Origin: an uncultured Saprospiraceae bacterium
Lineage (GTDB): Bacteria; Bacteroidota; Bacteroidia; Chitinophagales; Saprospiraceae
DNA: 64,000 bases
Assembly (NCBI GenBank): GCA_937959275.1
Contig: CALGLU010000009.1
Span: 1-64,000 of the forward strand
Direction of reading: 5' to 3'
A program made the translations under genes and the position numbers. Shown here piece after piece: positions 52,939 to 62,860 of the stretch. Below the pieces are notes generated by a model. It saw only the letters and a program-made list of their open reading frames with translations. It was not told the DNA's origin and did not search any database. Numbering within the stretch: the first letter of the stretch is position 1; the number at the start of each line of letters is the position of its first letter.

Positions 52939-55584
52939 ATGGCTCATTTTATGAAAACGTATATTAATGCAGCTCTATTCTATTCAGGATTAGCCTGTAT
53001 AGCAATCGCGGTATCTCTACTCCAAGAATCAGTTTTCAACTACGTCAATATTGATGCTGTCTTCTCTACGGGGCTATTGGGCATTACGATTCTGAGTGCA
53101 CTGACTTTGCTATTCATATCTATTTTCTTGATGCAGATGAGCGTATTCAAACGCATTATTGCTAAAGAAGCGGATTTCAAAAACAGATTCAAAGTCCTTG
53201 GTATATCAATGGTCAGCTTAGTACCTGTGATTATTCTATTAGACTTGCCTCTACTTCCAAGTTTGATTGCAACGGCCTCTTATACATTGTTCTTCGATTT
53301 ATTTTTAGATAATAAGCGTGTTTCAATTACCTGGTGTATTTGGTGGATCATTATTATTGGCGCTTTCCTTTCTTTACTGATCTTTAATAGAATTAATCAC
53401 CAACAGGATATTTTCACGCAGCAAACCTTAGAGGAAGTGTATCAAAAACCCTCTCAGGTCTTACTTAAAACTATTGAATCACAATACGCGCGAATCCATG
53501 AATTAGAGTTAGACAAAATCAGTACGATTCCTGACCCTTTTAAAATCGCGTCTTATGATATTGAGGAATTTTATAAAGAGGATATTCAAATTTTAAAAGA
53601 TACTTTATTTTATGATTTCAGTCATTTCTATTGTTTTGATGCACGCGGTAAATCACTTATTGAAGATTCCGATTATTTATTGACACAAGTAAACTCTGTT
53701 GTAGAGAGATCAATACAACTAAAAGATGATATCCTATATGATCCGTTTTCAAAAGCCTTGACATTTATTTTTGACTTAAAAAACGACAATCATCCTAACA
53801 GCCCATTTACACTATACATCGTCCTTTCAAAAGAAAAGAATAACTCAACATTCACCAATTATCAATTGTATAAAGGAGATCAATATTACAAACAACTGTC
53901 TCCACAATACCCAGAAACCTTTAGCTTCGACACAGCTGAAAACATGACCTTAGCTAATGGTAAAAAATTCATTGGTACTTCTTTTCCTAATGGATTTAAT
54001 GCCCTATCAGCAAGAGATGTTACAGACTTGATCAAGCCTATTTCTCTCTTTTCATACCTCTTCGTATTGATGGTCATGATTACGACTTTATTGTTGTTAT
54101 TTAATTCCGCGTTCAAATTTTTACCTAATAGAATTACAACAGATTTCTTTTTTAATTCGCTACAAAACAAACTCCAAATCACAGTCATACTGCTGATTGT
54201 CGTCACATTTATATTCATAGGACTTGTCACTATTTTTTATGTCAATCGATTATCTGAGCGCTATGCATACAATATGCTCGAACGAAAGTTAGAGATGTCC
54301 ATGCGGCTGTTTAAGCAAAGTAATTTTGACATCAACACGTTTCAGAACACGATTAATGATCTCCACTTCGCAGAAAACATTCATCTGTATTTATTAGATG
54401 ACGAAGGTGAGATGATCACTTCAAATCACGGTGCACCCTTTGTCGCCGCTACTGACCTACAGCAGGATACGTCACTTGTACTTAGACAATTTAGTCAGCA
54501 TGGAAAGCCAACATATGGCATGACCAGTAAATTGACCTTTTCAAATCTTGATCCATTATTCATCAAAATAGTATCTAATAATCCATCGGATCGTATTAGC
54601 AATGTGAACGACTTCATGGGTACATTGATCAATATCTATGTGTTTCTATTTATTATAGCAGGTACGATTGCAATCTTTATTTCCAAGCCAATCACCGATC
54701 CTATTACAGCGATTGGAGAACGAATGCGGCAATTGAAGTTGGGTAAAGAAAACAAACCATTATCGTATGACAAAAATGATGAGCTCGGCGCGCTAGTCAA
54801 TGAGTATAATCAAATGATCGAAAAGTTAGACAGTAGTAGTAAGCTGATCGCCCAAACAGAACGAGATATGGCCTGGCGAGAAATGGCCAAGCAAGTCGCT
54901 CATGAGATTAAGAATCCGTTGACACCGATGAAATTGAGTATTCAGTATCTGCAGCGTGCTATATCTGTAGCGGATGCAGACCCTCAAGTCCTCGTCAAGA
55001 GAATATCACATACATTAATCGAGCAAATCGACAACCTGAGTCAAATTGCCAATGAATTTTCAAATTTCGGTACTCTTCCAGAAGGTAATAATGAAAAAGT
55101 GAGTTTGAATGAAGTGGTAGAAGCCATCCATGATTTATTTCGTAAGAGAGATGATATGGATATCTATCTTGAAGAACCTATTGACGACATCATCGTATTT
55201 GCAGACAAACATCATCTAATTAGAATCTTAAATAACTTGGTTAAAAATGCTATGCAGGCAATCCCCGATGATAGACGCGGCAAGATCCATTTGAAGCTGT
55301 ATCAGGATAAAAACAAGGCATTGATCAAGGTATCTGATAATGGTACTGGCATACCTGATTATATGAAGGATAAGGTGTTTACGCCTAATTTTACGACTAA
55401 AAATTCAGGGACTGGACTTGGCCTAGCCATCTCAGCCAATATGATCGAATCCTTTAATGGACGAATTTACTTCGAAACAGAAGAAAATGTAGGAACGGAT
55501 TTTTATATTGATATTCCATTAATGCGATCAGAAGAAAGCAAAGTCGATACAGAAACTCTTGAAAATAGAGTTTATTTAGACTAA
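52939..55584 (+). CDS. NtrY-like sensor histidine kinase
   Basis: 881 residues. Four membrane helices fill about 1-150; a large sensor region (150-365) and two more helices (about 375 and 420) follow, then a second extracytoplasmic part, a helix near 575, a HAMP linker, HisKA with phospho-acceptor H655 in AKQVAHEIKNPLTPMK, and an HATPase domain (NNLVKNAMQAI, DNGTGIPDYM, GTGLGLAIS). The HPLTPM-type H box and layout are those of NtrY-like kinases. No response regulator is adjacent, so its partner is elsewhere. ATG at 52939 or 52951. Confidence 0.9.
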   Translation: MAHFMKTYINAALFYSGLACIAIAVSLLQESVFNYVNIDAVFSTGLLGITILSALTLLFISIFLMQMSVFKRIIAKEADFKNRFKVLGISMVSLVPVIILLDLPLLPSLIATASYTLFFDLFLDNKRVSITWCIWWIIIIGAFLSLLIFNRINHQQDIFTQQTLEEVYQKPSQVLLKTIESQYARIHELELDKISTIPDPFKIASYDIEEFYKEDIQILKDTLFYDFSHFYCFDARGKSLIEDSDYLLTQVNSVVERSIQLKDDILYDPFSKALTFIFDLKNDNHPNSPFTLYIVLSKEKNNSTFTNYQLYKGDQYYKQLSPQYPETFSFDTAENMTLANGKKFIGTSFPNGFNALSARDVTDLIKPISLFSYLFVLMVMITTLLLLFNSAFKFLPNRITTDFFFNSLQNKLQITVILLIVVTFIFIGLVTIFYVNRLSERYAYNMLERKLEMSMRLFKQSNFDINTFQNTINDLHFAENIHLYLLDDEGEMITSNHGAPFVAATDLQQDTSLVLRQFSQHGKPTYGMTSKLTFSNLDPLFIKIVSNNPSDRISNVNDFMGTLINIYVFLFIIAGTIAIFISKPITDPITAIGERMRQLKLGKENKPLSYDKNDELGALVNEYNQMIEKLDSSSKLIAQTERDMAWREMAKQVAHEIKNPLTPMKLSIQYLQRAISVADADPQVLVKRISHTLIEQIDNLSQIANEFSNFGTLPEGNNEKVSLNEVVEAIHDLFRKRDDMDIYLEEPIDDIIVFADKHHLIRILNNLVKNAMQAIPDDRRGKIHLKLYQDKNKALIKVSDNGTGIPDYMKDKVFTPNFTTKNSGTGLGLAISANMIESFNGRIYFETEENVGTDFYIDIPLMRSEESKVDTETLENRVYLD

Positions 55585-55617
55585 ACATACTTGTATATTT
55601 ACTGTTTATCTACTGTT

Positions 55618-56097
55618 ATGAACACGATCATATTATATACGCTCATTACTATCTTTTCTGTATTGGCAATGGAGTTTGTGGCTTGGTTTGCTCATAAATA
55701 CCTTATGCATGGAGCCTTATGGAGCTGGCATGAAGATCATCACAAGCCTCATGAAAATGAGGGCTTTTTCGAAAAAAATGACCGTTTTTTCATCGTTTTT
55801 GCCTTGCCGAGCTTTTTATGCTATTTGGCAGGTGGACTATTACCAGATTATAAAGCCTTATTGTTTGTCGGCATAGGAATCAGTATTTATGGTCTCATCT
55901 ATTTTTTAATTCACGATGTCTATATACATCAGAGATTTAGTTGGTTTAGACAATTAGACAATAAATACTCAAAGGCGATATTGAGAGCCCACGGCGCTCA
56001 TCATGCAAAACAAACAAAAGAGGCAGGTGAGTCATTTGGACTTCTCATTGTAAACCCTAAGTATTTCAAGAAGCGATCTAAAATTCGTACGAGCTAG
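55618..56097 (+). CDS. crtZ: Beta-carotene hydroxylase, CrtZ type (fatty acid hydroxylase superfamily)
   Basis: 159 residues from the ATG at 55618; the longer frame begins with TTG. Four histidine clusters bind the di-iron centre: H26xxxxH31, H38xxH41H42, H99xxxxH104 and H125xxH128H129. Membrane helices lie between them. Size and spacing fit CrtZ, which hydroxylates beta-carotene to zeaxanthin. No other carotenoid gene is in the window, so the substrate is by family resemblance. Confidence 0.86.
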   Translation: MNTIILYTLITIFSVLAMEFVAWFAHKYLMHGALWSWHEDHHKPHENEGFFEKNDRFFIVFALPSFLCYLAGGLLPDYKALLFVGIGISIYGLIYFLIHDVYIHQRFSWFRQLDNKYSKAILRAHGAHHAKQTKEAGESFGLLIVNPKYFKKRSKIRTS

Positions 56098-56211
56098 GCA
56101 ACCTAACTCCATTTGTCTTCGTACATACATATAAGTAAATGATACTAACTATTGACATATCACTAATATTAAAATCGTCAATTTTAAAGTTGTATCCTCA
56201 AATCCTTACTA

Positions 56212-56757
56212 ATGAAAAGTAGTTTTTATAGTTTCGTATTCACCTTGTCCTTACTTATTGTTGGATGTTCTAGTGATCCAGATGTCCCCGTACTAGCTGG
56301 AGACCCAGACCCAATGGATGAAATGGAATCAGAATCTTTTGAAGATGCACCTGATTTCAGTTTGAAAGCCTTGGATGATACCGACATTTCGCTTGCTGAC
56401 TATAAGGATAAGGTATTGGTTATCTTTTTCTTTGGCCATAACTGTCCACCATGTGTAGCAGTAGGTCCAACGATAGAGGACGAATTAAATCAAGAATTCA
56501 GAACCAACGAAGATTTTGAGATCATTGGCATTGATGTATGGGATGGAAGTAATGCACAGGTCCAACGGTTTCAAGAAACGACCACAGCAAGCTTTCCACT
56601 AGGATTGAAAGGTAGCTCGGTTTCAAAAGATTATAATTCAGGAAGAGATCGTCTAGTTGTAATTAACAAGGAATCAAAAATTGTTTTTAATGGTACATCT
56701 GTCGCTAAAAATGACCTATCTGATGTCCAGAATACTGTAAGAGGATTATTAAATTAA
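56212..56757 (+). CDS. Thioredoxin-fold lipoprotein (redoxin/TlpA-like)
   Basis: 181 residues. Lipobox IVGC gives lipidated C19. An acidic linker precedes the TlpA-like domain (APDFSLKALDDTDISLADYKDKVLVIFFFGHNCPPC) with active site CPPC near residue 83. The cis-Pro region is altered (SGRDRLVVINKE), so oxidoreductase activity may differ from standard TlpA. The stop TAA shares its A with the ATG of the next gene, showing coupling. Confidence 0.88.
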   Translation: MKSSFYSFVFTLSLLIVGCSSDPDVPVLAGDPDPMDEMESESFEDAPDFSLKALDDTDISLADYKDKVLVIFFFGHNCPPCVAVGPTIEDELNQEFRTNEDFEIIGIDVWDGSNAQVQRFQETTTASFPLGLKGSSVSKDYNSGRDRLVVINKESKIVFNGTSVAKNDLSDVQNTVRGLLN

Positions 56758-57245
56758 TGAGGAAACGACTACTTATTCTATCTGCATGTTTATGCATCGT
56801 GTCTGGGTCTGAATTGTTAAGTCAGCAGGTTGATGATTTTTCATTGGAATCCGTTGACAATGAACTTCTCAGTTTGGATGAAATCAAGGGTGAACATCTG
56901 ACAGTTATCGATTTTTGGGCGACATGGTGTAAGCCATGTACCAAAGCAATGCCAAAGCTCAATGATCTCTATACCAAATATCAGGATCAGGGTGTCTCTA
57001 TGATTGGCATTAGCTGCGATGGTCCTCGAAGCATTAGCAAGGTCGGCCTTGTATCAAGTTCACTAGGCATCGATTATCATATATTGAAAGACATTGATTG
57101 TGATGTGATGAAGACGTATCAATTTCAAGCATTTCCAACATTGATTATTCTTGATGAAAATAATGAAATCGTCTGGGTGCATGAGGGATTTCTAGCTGGT
57201 GATGAAGACATCATAGATGAGGCTATCTCGAGCCGACTGAACTAA
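56757..57245 (+). CDS. TlpA-type thiol-disulfide oxidoreductase
   Basis: 162 residues with a signal peptide (LLILSACLCIVSGSELLSQ) and the active site WATWCKPC (C58, C61), then ISCDGPRS and the cis-proline segment QAFPTLIIL. It is periplasmic and probably reduces or isomerises disulfides. Directly coupled to the upstream thioredoxin-fold lipoprotein and followed by the DUF6029 gene. Confidence 0.9.
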   Translation: MRKRLLILSACLCIVSGSELLSQQVDDFSLESVDNELLSLDEIKGEHLTVIDFWATWCKPCTKAMPKLNDLYTKYQDQGVSMIGISCDGPRSISKVGLVSSSLGIDYHILKDIDCDVMKTYQFQAFPTLIILDENNEIVWVHEGFLAGDEDIIDEAISSRLN

Positions 57246-57250
57246 GGATT

Positions 57251-58708
57251 GTGTCAATTATTAGATCAACAATCCTCCTTACCATATTTATATTAAGTAC
57301 GTTTTCCATGTTCTCTCAATCGGGAGGAACAAACTTACTTGAGTTTCAGTATGGGAAGATACCAGGAGAAGTAAGCGATGCCTTTGCATCATTGTATGAT
57401 AGAACCACGCTCTCTTATCGCAAATTTGGATTTTCTGCATCAGCAACATTAGAACAGTATTACTCAGAGTTTTCAGATCGAAACTACACAAGTATTTCGC
57501 AGGGCCTCCTTCGTTATAAGAATAAAAACTGGGAATTTAATCTCGGCAATATGTATGAGACCTTAGGCCGAGGCGTCTTACTCAGAGCTTTTGAAATCAG
57601 AGGTGCAGTGATAGAAGATTTTGGTTTTCGTTCACGGCAATACTTCCATAGAGATTTACTAGGTGGATCAGCTCAGTATAACACTAAAAAGATTAGCATA
57701 CAGTTACTCAGAGCAGATGTATTAAACACTCAACCACCAACCTTATCTCGAACAGACAGACGCACAGATATCGTCAATAGTCTCGCATTAAAAGCAAATT
57801 ACTACAAGAAACATAAAGCCAGCTTATACATTCTCAACCATGAAAATACAGGCAGTGATGCCAATACCTTTTCTGGTCTCTCCTTTGAAGGACCTTTGCC
57901 TGGCAGTTTTAATTATTACGTCGAAATAGCAAATGGAATAAGCCAAACAGACAGGCGAGCCATCTATGTCGGCTTGACAGGTTTACTAGGACCTGTGAGC
58001 CTAAATTTAGAATTAAAATCGTATACTGACTTTCTGATAGGTTCTGGCATTAATGAGCCGCCAGCAGCAATTCAGCAACAAAATTATCGAGTCTTAAATC
58101 GCAGTACACACGTATCCAATCCGATTGATGAAGATGGATATCAGCTTGACCTATCCTATGGTTTTGAAGGAGGTCTGATGGTTTTCAATCATGCTTTAGC
58201 ACTTAACAGATTTGGTAATAGATCTTTTACCTTTCGTCAATTCTTTGTCGAGTGGTCTAGTCAGATCAATAATAAAATTGATTACAAGCTATTTTTAGAT
58301 TGGAGTGAAGATCCTTTAAAAGCTGAGCGGAATCGATTTTCCTTAGGCTTGTATTCTGTCATACCTCTCTCAAAGAATTGGCGACTGCTGCCTGAAATTG
58401 AAATTCAAACATTTAAGAGAACAGCTGGCTCAGTCAATAATCAGAGTATATTATTAGGTTTACATTATAAGTCCAAACTGACTTTAGGCGTATTGTTTGA
58501 ATCAACATCTGACCCTTTATTACAACTTGATACAAGCTCTGACAGGAGACAGTTTTTAGGCCTTAATGTCGGATTTAAGCCGAACTACAAACATGCCATT
58601 CTACTCTTCGCAGGCGAACGACAAGGTGGTCCAGCCTGCAGTTCTGGCGTATGTTATGAAATATTTGATTTCAAGGGAATTGAATGCCGATGGACGACGC
58701 GATTCTAA
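57251..58708 (+). CDS. DUF6029 family outer-membrane protein
   Basis: 485 residues starting with GTG. Signal segment IIRSTILLTIFILSTFSMFSQ. The beta-barrel-like body has DUF6029 features: LLEFQYGKIP, WEFNLGNMYETLGRGVLLRAFEIRGA, IDYKLFLDWSEDP, and ends in F. The C-terminal CSSGVCYE cysteine pair is notable beside two thioredoxin-fold genes and might be their target; this is inference. Function unknown. Confidence 0.75.
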   Translation: MSIIRSTILLTIFILSTFSMFSQSGGTNLLEFQYGKIPGEVSDAFASLYDRTTLSYRKFGFSASATLEQYYSEFSDRNYTSISQGLLRYKNKNWEFNLGNMYETLGRGVLLRAFEIRGAVIEDFGFRSRQYFHRDLLGGSAQYNTKKISIQLLRADVLNTQPPTLSRTDRRTDIVNSLALKANYYKKHKASLYILNHENTGSDANTFSGLSFEGPLPGSFNYYVEIANGISQTDRRAIYVGLTGLLGPVSLNLELKSYTDFLIGSGINEPPAAIQQQNYRVLNRSTHVSNPIDEDGYQLDLSYGFEGGLMVFNHALALNRFGNRSFTFRQFFVEWSSQINNKIDYKLFLDWSEDPLKAERNRFSLGLYSVIPLSKNWRLLPEIEIQTFKRTAGSVNNQSILLGLHYKSKLTLGVLFESTSDPLLQLDTSSDRRQFLGLNVGFKPNYKHAILLFAGERQGGPACSSGVCYEIFDFKGIECRWTTRF

Positions 58709-58859
58709 TCGCGATTAACAGTTGTTCACTAAAACTTGATACAGTAGTCTAGCTGTCTATCTGCTGTAGACATTCTTTAGAAAAAATTGCTTCCGATGAT
58801 CCTATCTACCCTATATATTTGTCTTACAAATTATTTATTTAAAATTTAAACTATTAATC

Positions 58860-58970
58860 ATGCCAGGGCTTAATACTGTTACTACAAGTTCTTCATTAGT
58901 TGATACGATTCAACTGTTTATTTTATTTATGATGGGTGCTTTCTTTGCCGTTTCAGGCACTTTTGGATAG
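58860..58970 (+). CDS. Candidate 36-residue small membrane protein
   Basis: The ORF begins MPGLNTVTTSSSLVD and continues with one hydrophobic segment (TIQLFILFMMGAFFAVSG), the size of a membrane helix. An AT-rich leader with AACTATTAATC precedes the ATG, without a clear Shine-Dalgarno, as is usual in this phylum. A hairpin covers the stop. Coding status is unproven. Confidence 0.4.
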   Translation: MPGLNTVTTSSSLVDTIQLFILFMMGAFFAVSGTFG

Positions 58971-59114
58971 TGCCTAAACATATGTCTATTAAAATGTGAA
59001 ACATCTATTTGCATTGTGATAGACATTCTAATTCACCTCCCACTTCTCCACCAAGTCGAAAAGCTCATCATTCAACACGGTCATAATAAATCGTTACAGC
59101 TTTTTCCTATATCA

Positions 59115-59145
59115 TTGTATTTAAAGTCGGACTTAGCTACCTTTA
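59115..59145 (+). promoter_or_regulatory. Promoter of the unknown gene-era-der-rfbD run
   Basis: TTG (59115-59117), a 20-base spacer and TACCTTTA (59138-59145), seven of eight positions of the -7 consensus. The ATG at 59152 follows at once, so the leader would be very short. Confidence 0.4.
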
Positions 59146-59151
59146 TAGCCA

Positions 59152-59736
59152 ATGCACGATATAGAGCCATATCATAAATGGAGGAATCATTATATTTCAT
59201 CGCAAGATGATAAGTCACCTCTATTCGGCAGGGTGTATGACGAATTTACATTTACAAACAAGGTATATAACTACTTCATTCATCCGCAATGGGACGATTT
59301 TGGCTCTCAAACTTTGTATGGTAAAATTTTATTTGTGGATTATAGCAATTCCTTTTGTTGTATCGAGTTAATTGGCGAATGGAATGACTGTATCAATAAC
59401 GACATCATGTTTTTGAAACGAGAACTTGTTGATCTAATGACGATACATGATATCTCTAAGTTTACCATATTTTGTGACAATGTGATGAATTTCCATAGTT
59501 CAGATGACAGTTATTACGAAGAATGGTATGATGATGTGAAAGAAGAAGGTGGTTGGATAACATTTATCAATACGATGGATCATGTTAAATATGAAATGGA
59601 ATCCGTAAGATTGCAACATTACGTCAATATTGGACCTCAATACAATGAGATGAATTGGAGAAAATTAAAACCACTAGCATTGTTGGACCACATCGAAGAC
59701 CTCATAAAACTAAGTATAAAGCAACTTAGTTATTAA
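59152..59736 (+). CDS. Conserved-looking hypothetical protein upstream of era
   Basis: 194 residues, acidic, with no signal peptide. Visible features are HPQWDDFGSQTLYGKILFVDY, ELIGEWNDCINNDIMFLKREL and SYYEEWYDDVKEEGGWI. I do not recognise a domain. The stop lies eight bases before era, so it is probably co-transcribed with the GTPases and may act in ribosome assembly; this is inference from position only. Confidence 0.65.
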   Translation: MHDIEPYHKWRNHYISSQDDKSPLFGRVYDEFTFTNKVYNYFIHPQWDDFGSQTLYGKILFVDYSNSFCCIELIGEWNDCINNDIMFLKRELVDLMTIHDISKFTIFCDNVMNFHSSDDSYYEEWYDDVKEEGGWITFINTMDHVKYEMESVRLQHYVNIGPQYNEMNWRKLKPLALLDHIEDLIKLSIKQLSY

Positions 59737-59744
59737 TTAGACAT

Positions 59745-60635
59745 ATGCATAAATCTGGATTTGTAAATATTATAGGTGAACCTAATGTCGGTAAGTCCAC
59801 CTTAATGAATGCCCTCGTAGGTGATAAAATGTCTGTCATCAATCGTAAACCACAGACGACCAGGCACCGTATTATGGGTATTTTTAATGATGACGAATAT
59901 CAAATCATTTTCTCGGACACGCCCGGTTGGATAGAAAGTCCAGGTTATAAAATGCAGGAAGTGATGAATAAATTTTCATATTCCACATTTGAAGATGCAG
60001 ACATTATCTTACTTATCATTGATGTTTTGAGGCCTATTGACGTCGATAATCAATTGACATTAAGGTTATCTAATGTAACAGTACCCAAATTCCTCATTCT
60101 AAATAAAATTGATGCGTCACATGAATCACAAATCAAGGAAGTTAAGGATAGTTGGCACAAGGCATTCTCTTTTAACGAGACCTTTGAGGTTTCAGCAAAA
60201 GATGAAACGGGGGTCGTTGACCTATTTAATGCTATAAAATCTGCTCTTCCTGAAGGTCCAGAATACTACCCAAAAGATCAATTAACTGACAAACCAGAGC
60301 GGTTTTTTATCAGTGAGATGATTCGCGGTCAGATTCTTGCACAGTATCATCAAGAGATACCTTATTCTGTAGAAGTAGAGATAGAGGAATTTAAAGAATC
60401 TATATTGCGCGGAGAAGATTTTGTGCATATTCGAGCCAATATTCATGTCAGTCGCAAAACTCAAAAAGCTATCCTCATTGGTAAGCAAGGAGCTGCCATA
60501 AAACAATTGGGAATAGCTTCGCGAAAGGATATCGAAGAGTGGTTGGGCAAACGCATTCATCTTGAACTTTATGTTCGTGTCTCAGATGATTGGAGAAATG
60601 ATACGAACAAATTAAAACAATTCGGGTACAAGTAA
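59745..60635 (+). CDS. era: GTPase Era
   Basis: 296 residues: G domain with GEPNVGKSTLMNAL (G1), TTRHR (G2 region), DTPGW (G3) and NKID (G4), then a C-terminal KH domain (ILIGKQGAAIKQLGIASRKDIEEWLGKRIHLELYV). Era binds the 3' end of 16S rRNA and helps 30S assembly. The der gene starts at the next base. Confidence 0.96.
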   Translation: MHKSGFVNIIGEPNVGKSTLMNALVGDKMSVINRKPQTTRHRIMGIFNDDEYQIIFSDTPGWIESPGYKMQEVMNKFSYSTFEDADIILLIIDVLRPIDVDNQLTLRLSNVTVPKFLILNKIDASHESQIKEVKDSWHKAFSFNETFEVSAKDETGVVDLFNAIKSALPEGPEYYPKDQLTDKPERFFISEMIRGQILAQYHQEIPYSVEVEIEEFKESILRGEDFVHIRANIHVSRKTQKAILIGKQGAAIKQLGIASRKDIEEWLGKRIHLELYVRVSDDWRNDTNKLKQFGYK

Positions 60636-61946
60636 ATGGCAGACGTAGTAGCAATAGTAGGAAGACCTAATGTAGGCAAATCAACATTGTTTAATCGATT
60701 GATAGGCGCGCGAAAGGCGATTATTGATAATGTGAGCGGCGTCACTCGTGACAGGATTTATGGCTTTTCAGAATGGAACGGTCGAGCATTTACAGTCATC
60801 GATACAGGTGGATTTGTGACAGGGTCAGAAGACGTTTTTGAAAAAGCAATTCGCGACCAAGTCCAGTTAGCAATAGAAGAAGCAGATGTTATAATCTTTT
60901 TGACAGACACAACGACTGGTATTACAGATCTAGATGCAGATGTTGCTGAATTGCTTCGCAAGGGCAAGAAGCCTGTCGTCCTGGCTGTCAACAAGGTTGA
61001 TAACAATACTCGGATGTTGGCTGCCAATGAGTTTTGGGCATTGGGTTTTGAAAATACAATTTTTCTATCATCTATTACTGGTAGTGGATCTGGTGAGTTA
61101 CTTGATTTGGTAACAGAATTACTTCCAGATTCTGATGGCGAAGAAGATCCTTATGAAGGTATTCCCCGACTTGCTATTATTGGGCAGCCAAATGTTGGCA
61201 AATCATCATTCATCAATAGTCTATTAGCGAAGGATAGAAATATTGTCACGGATATAGCTGGTACGACTAGAGATTCAATTGACTCCTACTATAATAAATA
61301 TGGGATGGAGTTTATACTCATTGATACTGCTGGCATCCGAAAAAAGAAAAAGGTACATGAAGACTTAGAGTTTTATTCTGTCATTAGGGCAGTAAAAGCT
61401 ATGGAAGAAGCTGATGTTTGTTTGTTGTTGATCGATGCGACAGTTGGCTTAGAGGGCCAGGACCTCAGTATTTTAAGCCTTGTACAAAGACGAAAAAAAG
61501 GGCTCGTTATACTCATTAATAAGTGGGATCTAGTAGACAAGGAGACTAATTCTGCAAGGGATTATGAAGAGATGGTCAAGCACAAAATATCTCCGTTCAA
61601 TGATGTCCCTATCTTGTTTGTATCAGCTTTAGAAAAGCAGCGCATATTTAAAGCTTTAGAAAAAGCTAAGGAAGTGTATGTGAATCGAACACAAAAAATT
61701 AAAACATCCGAACTCAATGATTTGATGCTGGATATCATCTCTCGAAATCCGCCGCCAAGCCATAGAGGAAGATTTATTAAGATTAAGTATGTAACTCAAT
61801 TGCCAACGCATTATCCAAGTTTTGCATTCTTTTGCAATAGTCCTAAGCATGTACGTCGGGACTATCGAAATTTTATTGAAAACCAACTTCGAGAGAACTA
61901 CAATTTTACAGGAGTACCAATTAGTGTTTATTTTAGAGAAAAATAA
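60636..61946 (+). CDS. der: GTPase Der (EngA)
   Basis: 436 residues with two tandem G domains (GRPNVGKSTLFNRL near 8 and GQPNVGKSSFINSL near 181) and a C-terminal KH-like domain (GRFIKIKYVTQLPTHYPSFAFFCN). It works in 50S ribosome assembly. The stop is followed after ten bases by rfbD. Confidence 0.96.
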   Translation: MADVVAIVGRPNVGKSTLFNRLIGARKAIIDNVSGVTRDRIYGFSEWNGRAFTVIDTGGFVTGSEDVFEKAIRDQVQLAIEEADVIIFLTDTTTGITDLDADVAELLRKGKKPVVLAVNKVDNNTRMLAANEFWALGFENTIFLSSITGSGSGELLDLVTELLPDSDGEEDPYEGIPRLAIIGQPNVGKSSFINSLLAKDRNIVTDIAGTTRDSIDSYYNKYGMEFILIDTAGIRKKKKVHEDLEFYSVIRAVKAMEEADVCLLLIDATVGLEGQDLSILSLVQRRKKGLVILINKWDLVDKETNSARDYEEMVKHKISPFNDVPILFVSALEKQRIFKALEKAKEVYVNRTQKIKTSELNDLMLDIISRNPPPSHRGRFIKIKYVTQLPTHYPSFAFFCNSPKHVRRDYRNFIENQLRENYNFTGVPISVYFREK

Positions 61947-61956
61947 CGCAGTGAAA

Positions 61957-62820
61957 ATGAAAATACTTGTTACTGGCGCTGATGGACAAGTTGGTAAAGA
62001 GCTACAATTCATCAGTCAAGACAATCTAGATATTGACTTCATCTTTGTGAATAAATCAAATCTAGATATTATTAATGAAGAAAACGTCAATGCCTTATTC
62101 TCGACGCTTCAACCAGATATTTGTATTAATTGTGCCGCGTATACAGCTGTAGACAAAGCAGAGACAGATGTTGATCTTTGCCACAAAGTCAATGCAATGG
62201 GGCCTTTATACCTAGCACAAGCCTGTGCAAATCATCATAAAACCTTGATTCATTTATCGACAGATTACGTATACAACCTAAGCCTTAATCGGCCATTGCA
62301 GGAAGATGATGAGACAAATCCGATTGGAGAATATGCCACCAGTAAACGGGAAGGTGAGCGCCATGCACTTGCCGCGAATCCAGCAACGATTATTGTCAGG
62401 ACATCTTGGGTATACTCGAGCTTTGGTCATAATTTTGTAAAGACAATGCTGCGCTTGGGAGCTGACCGAGATTCTTTATCCATTGTGAGTGATCAAATAG
62501 GGACACCAACATATGCACGAGATATTGCCAATGTCTTAGTAAAGATTGCCAAAGCAACACAAGAAAAAGCCGATCACAAGTATTTTGGCATCTATAACTT
62601 TAGTAATGCAGAGTCCACGAATTGGGCAGATTTTGCAAGAAAGATTTTTGAAATAAAATCAATCGAGTGTACAGTTGAAAATATGACAACAGCAGCATAT
62701 AATGCAGCAGCGCATCGCCCACTGTGGAGCGTTTTATCAAAAGAAAAGATAAAAAACACCTTTGATCTTGAAATCAGATCATGGACTGAGAGTGTAAATG
62801 AATGTTTGGGTCTTCTGTAA
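61957..62820 (+). CDS. rfbD: dTDP-4-dehydrorhamnose reductase
   Basis: 287 residues from the ATG at 61957; the long upstream extension overlaps der in another frame and is rejected. NAD(P)-binding motif GADGQVGKEL, catalytic LSTDYVYN and YATSKREGER (Tyr and Lys), and SDQIGTPTYARDIA are typical of RfbD. It makes dTDP-L-rhamnose for surface glycans. The other rml genes are not in the window, and its place behind era-der is unusual for this gene. Confidence 0.92.
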   Translation: MKILVTGADGQVGKELQFISQDNLDIDFIFVNKSNLDIINEENVNALFSTLQPDICINCAAYTAVDKAETDVDLCHKVNAMGPLYLAQACANHHKTLIHLSTDYVYNLSLNRPLQEDDETNPIGEYATSKREGERHALAANPATIIVRTSWVYSSFGHNFVKTMLRLGADRDSLSIVSDQIGTPTYARDIANVLVKIAKATQEKADHKYFGIYNFSNAESTNWADFARKIFEIKSIECTVENMTTAAYNAAAHRPLWSVLSKEKIKNTFDLEIRSWTESVNECLGLL

Positions 62821-62860
62821 GGCATTATTAGTCATAATAATTTACTAATTTGAATAAGAT

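Larger units (their letters stand above)
58709..59151. other. Intergenic region with one candidate small gene
   Basis: Apart from the small ORF at 58860-58970 and the promoter at 59115-59145 I see nothing. A short GGCAC/GTGCC hairpin overlaps the small ORF stop near 58957-58976. Confidence 0.5.

Noticed and set aside
61822-61956. 45-residue N-terminal extension of RfbD
   Set aside because: It begins with TTG inside der in another frame and is unlike the family; the Rossmann motif follows the ATG at 61957 directly.
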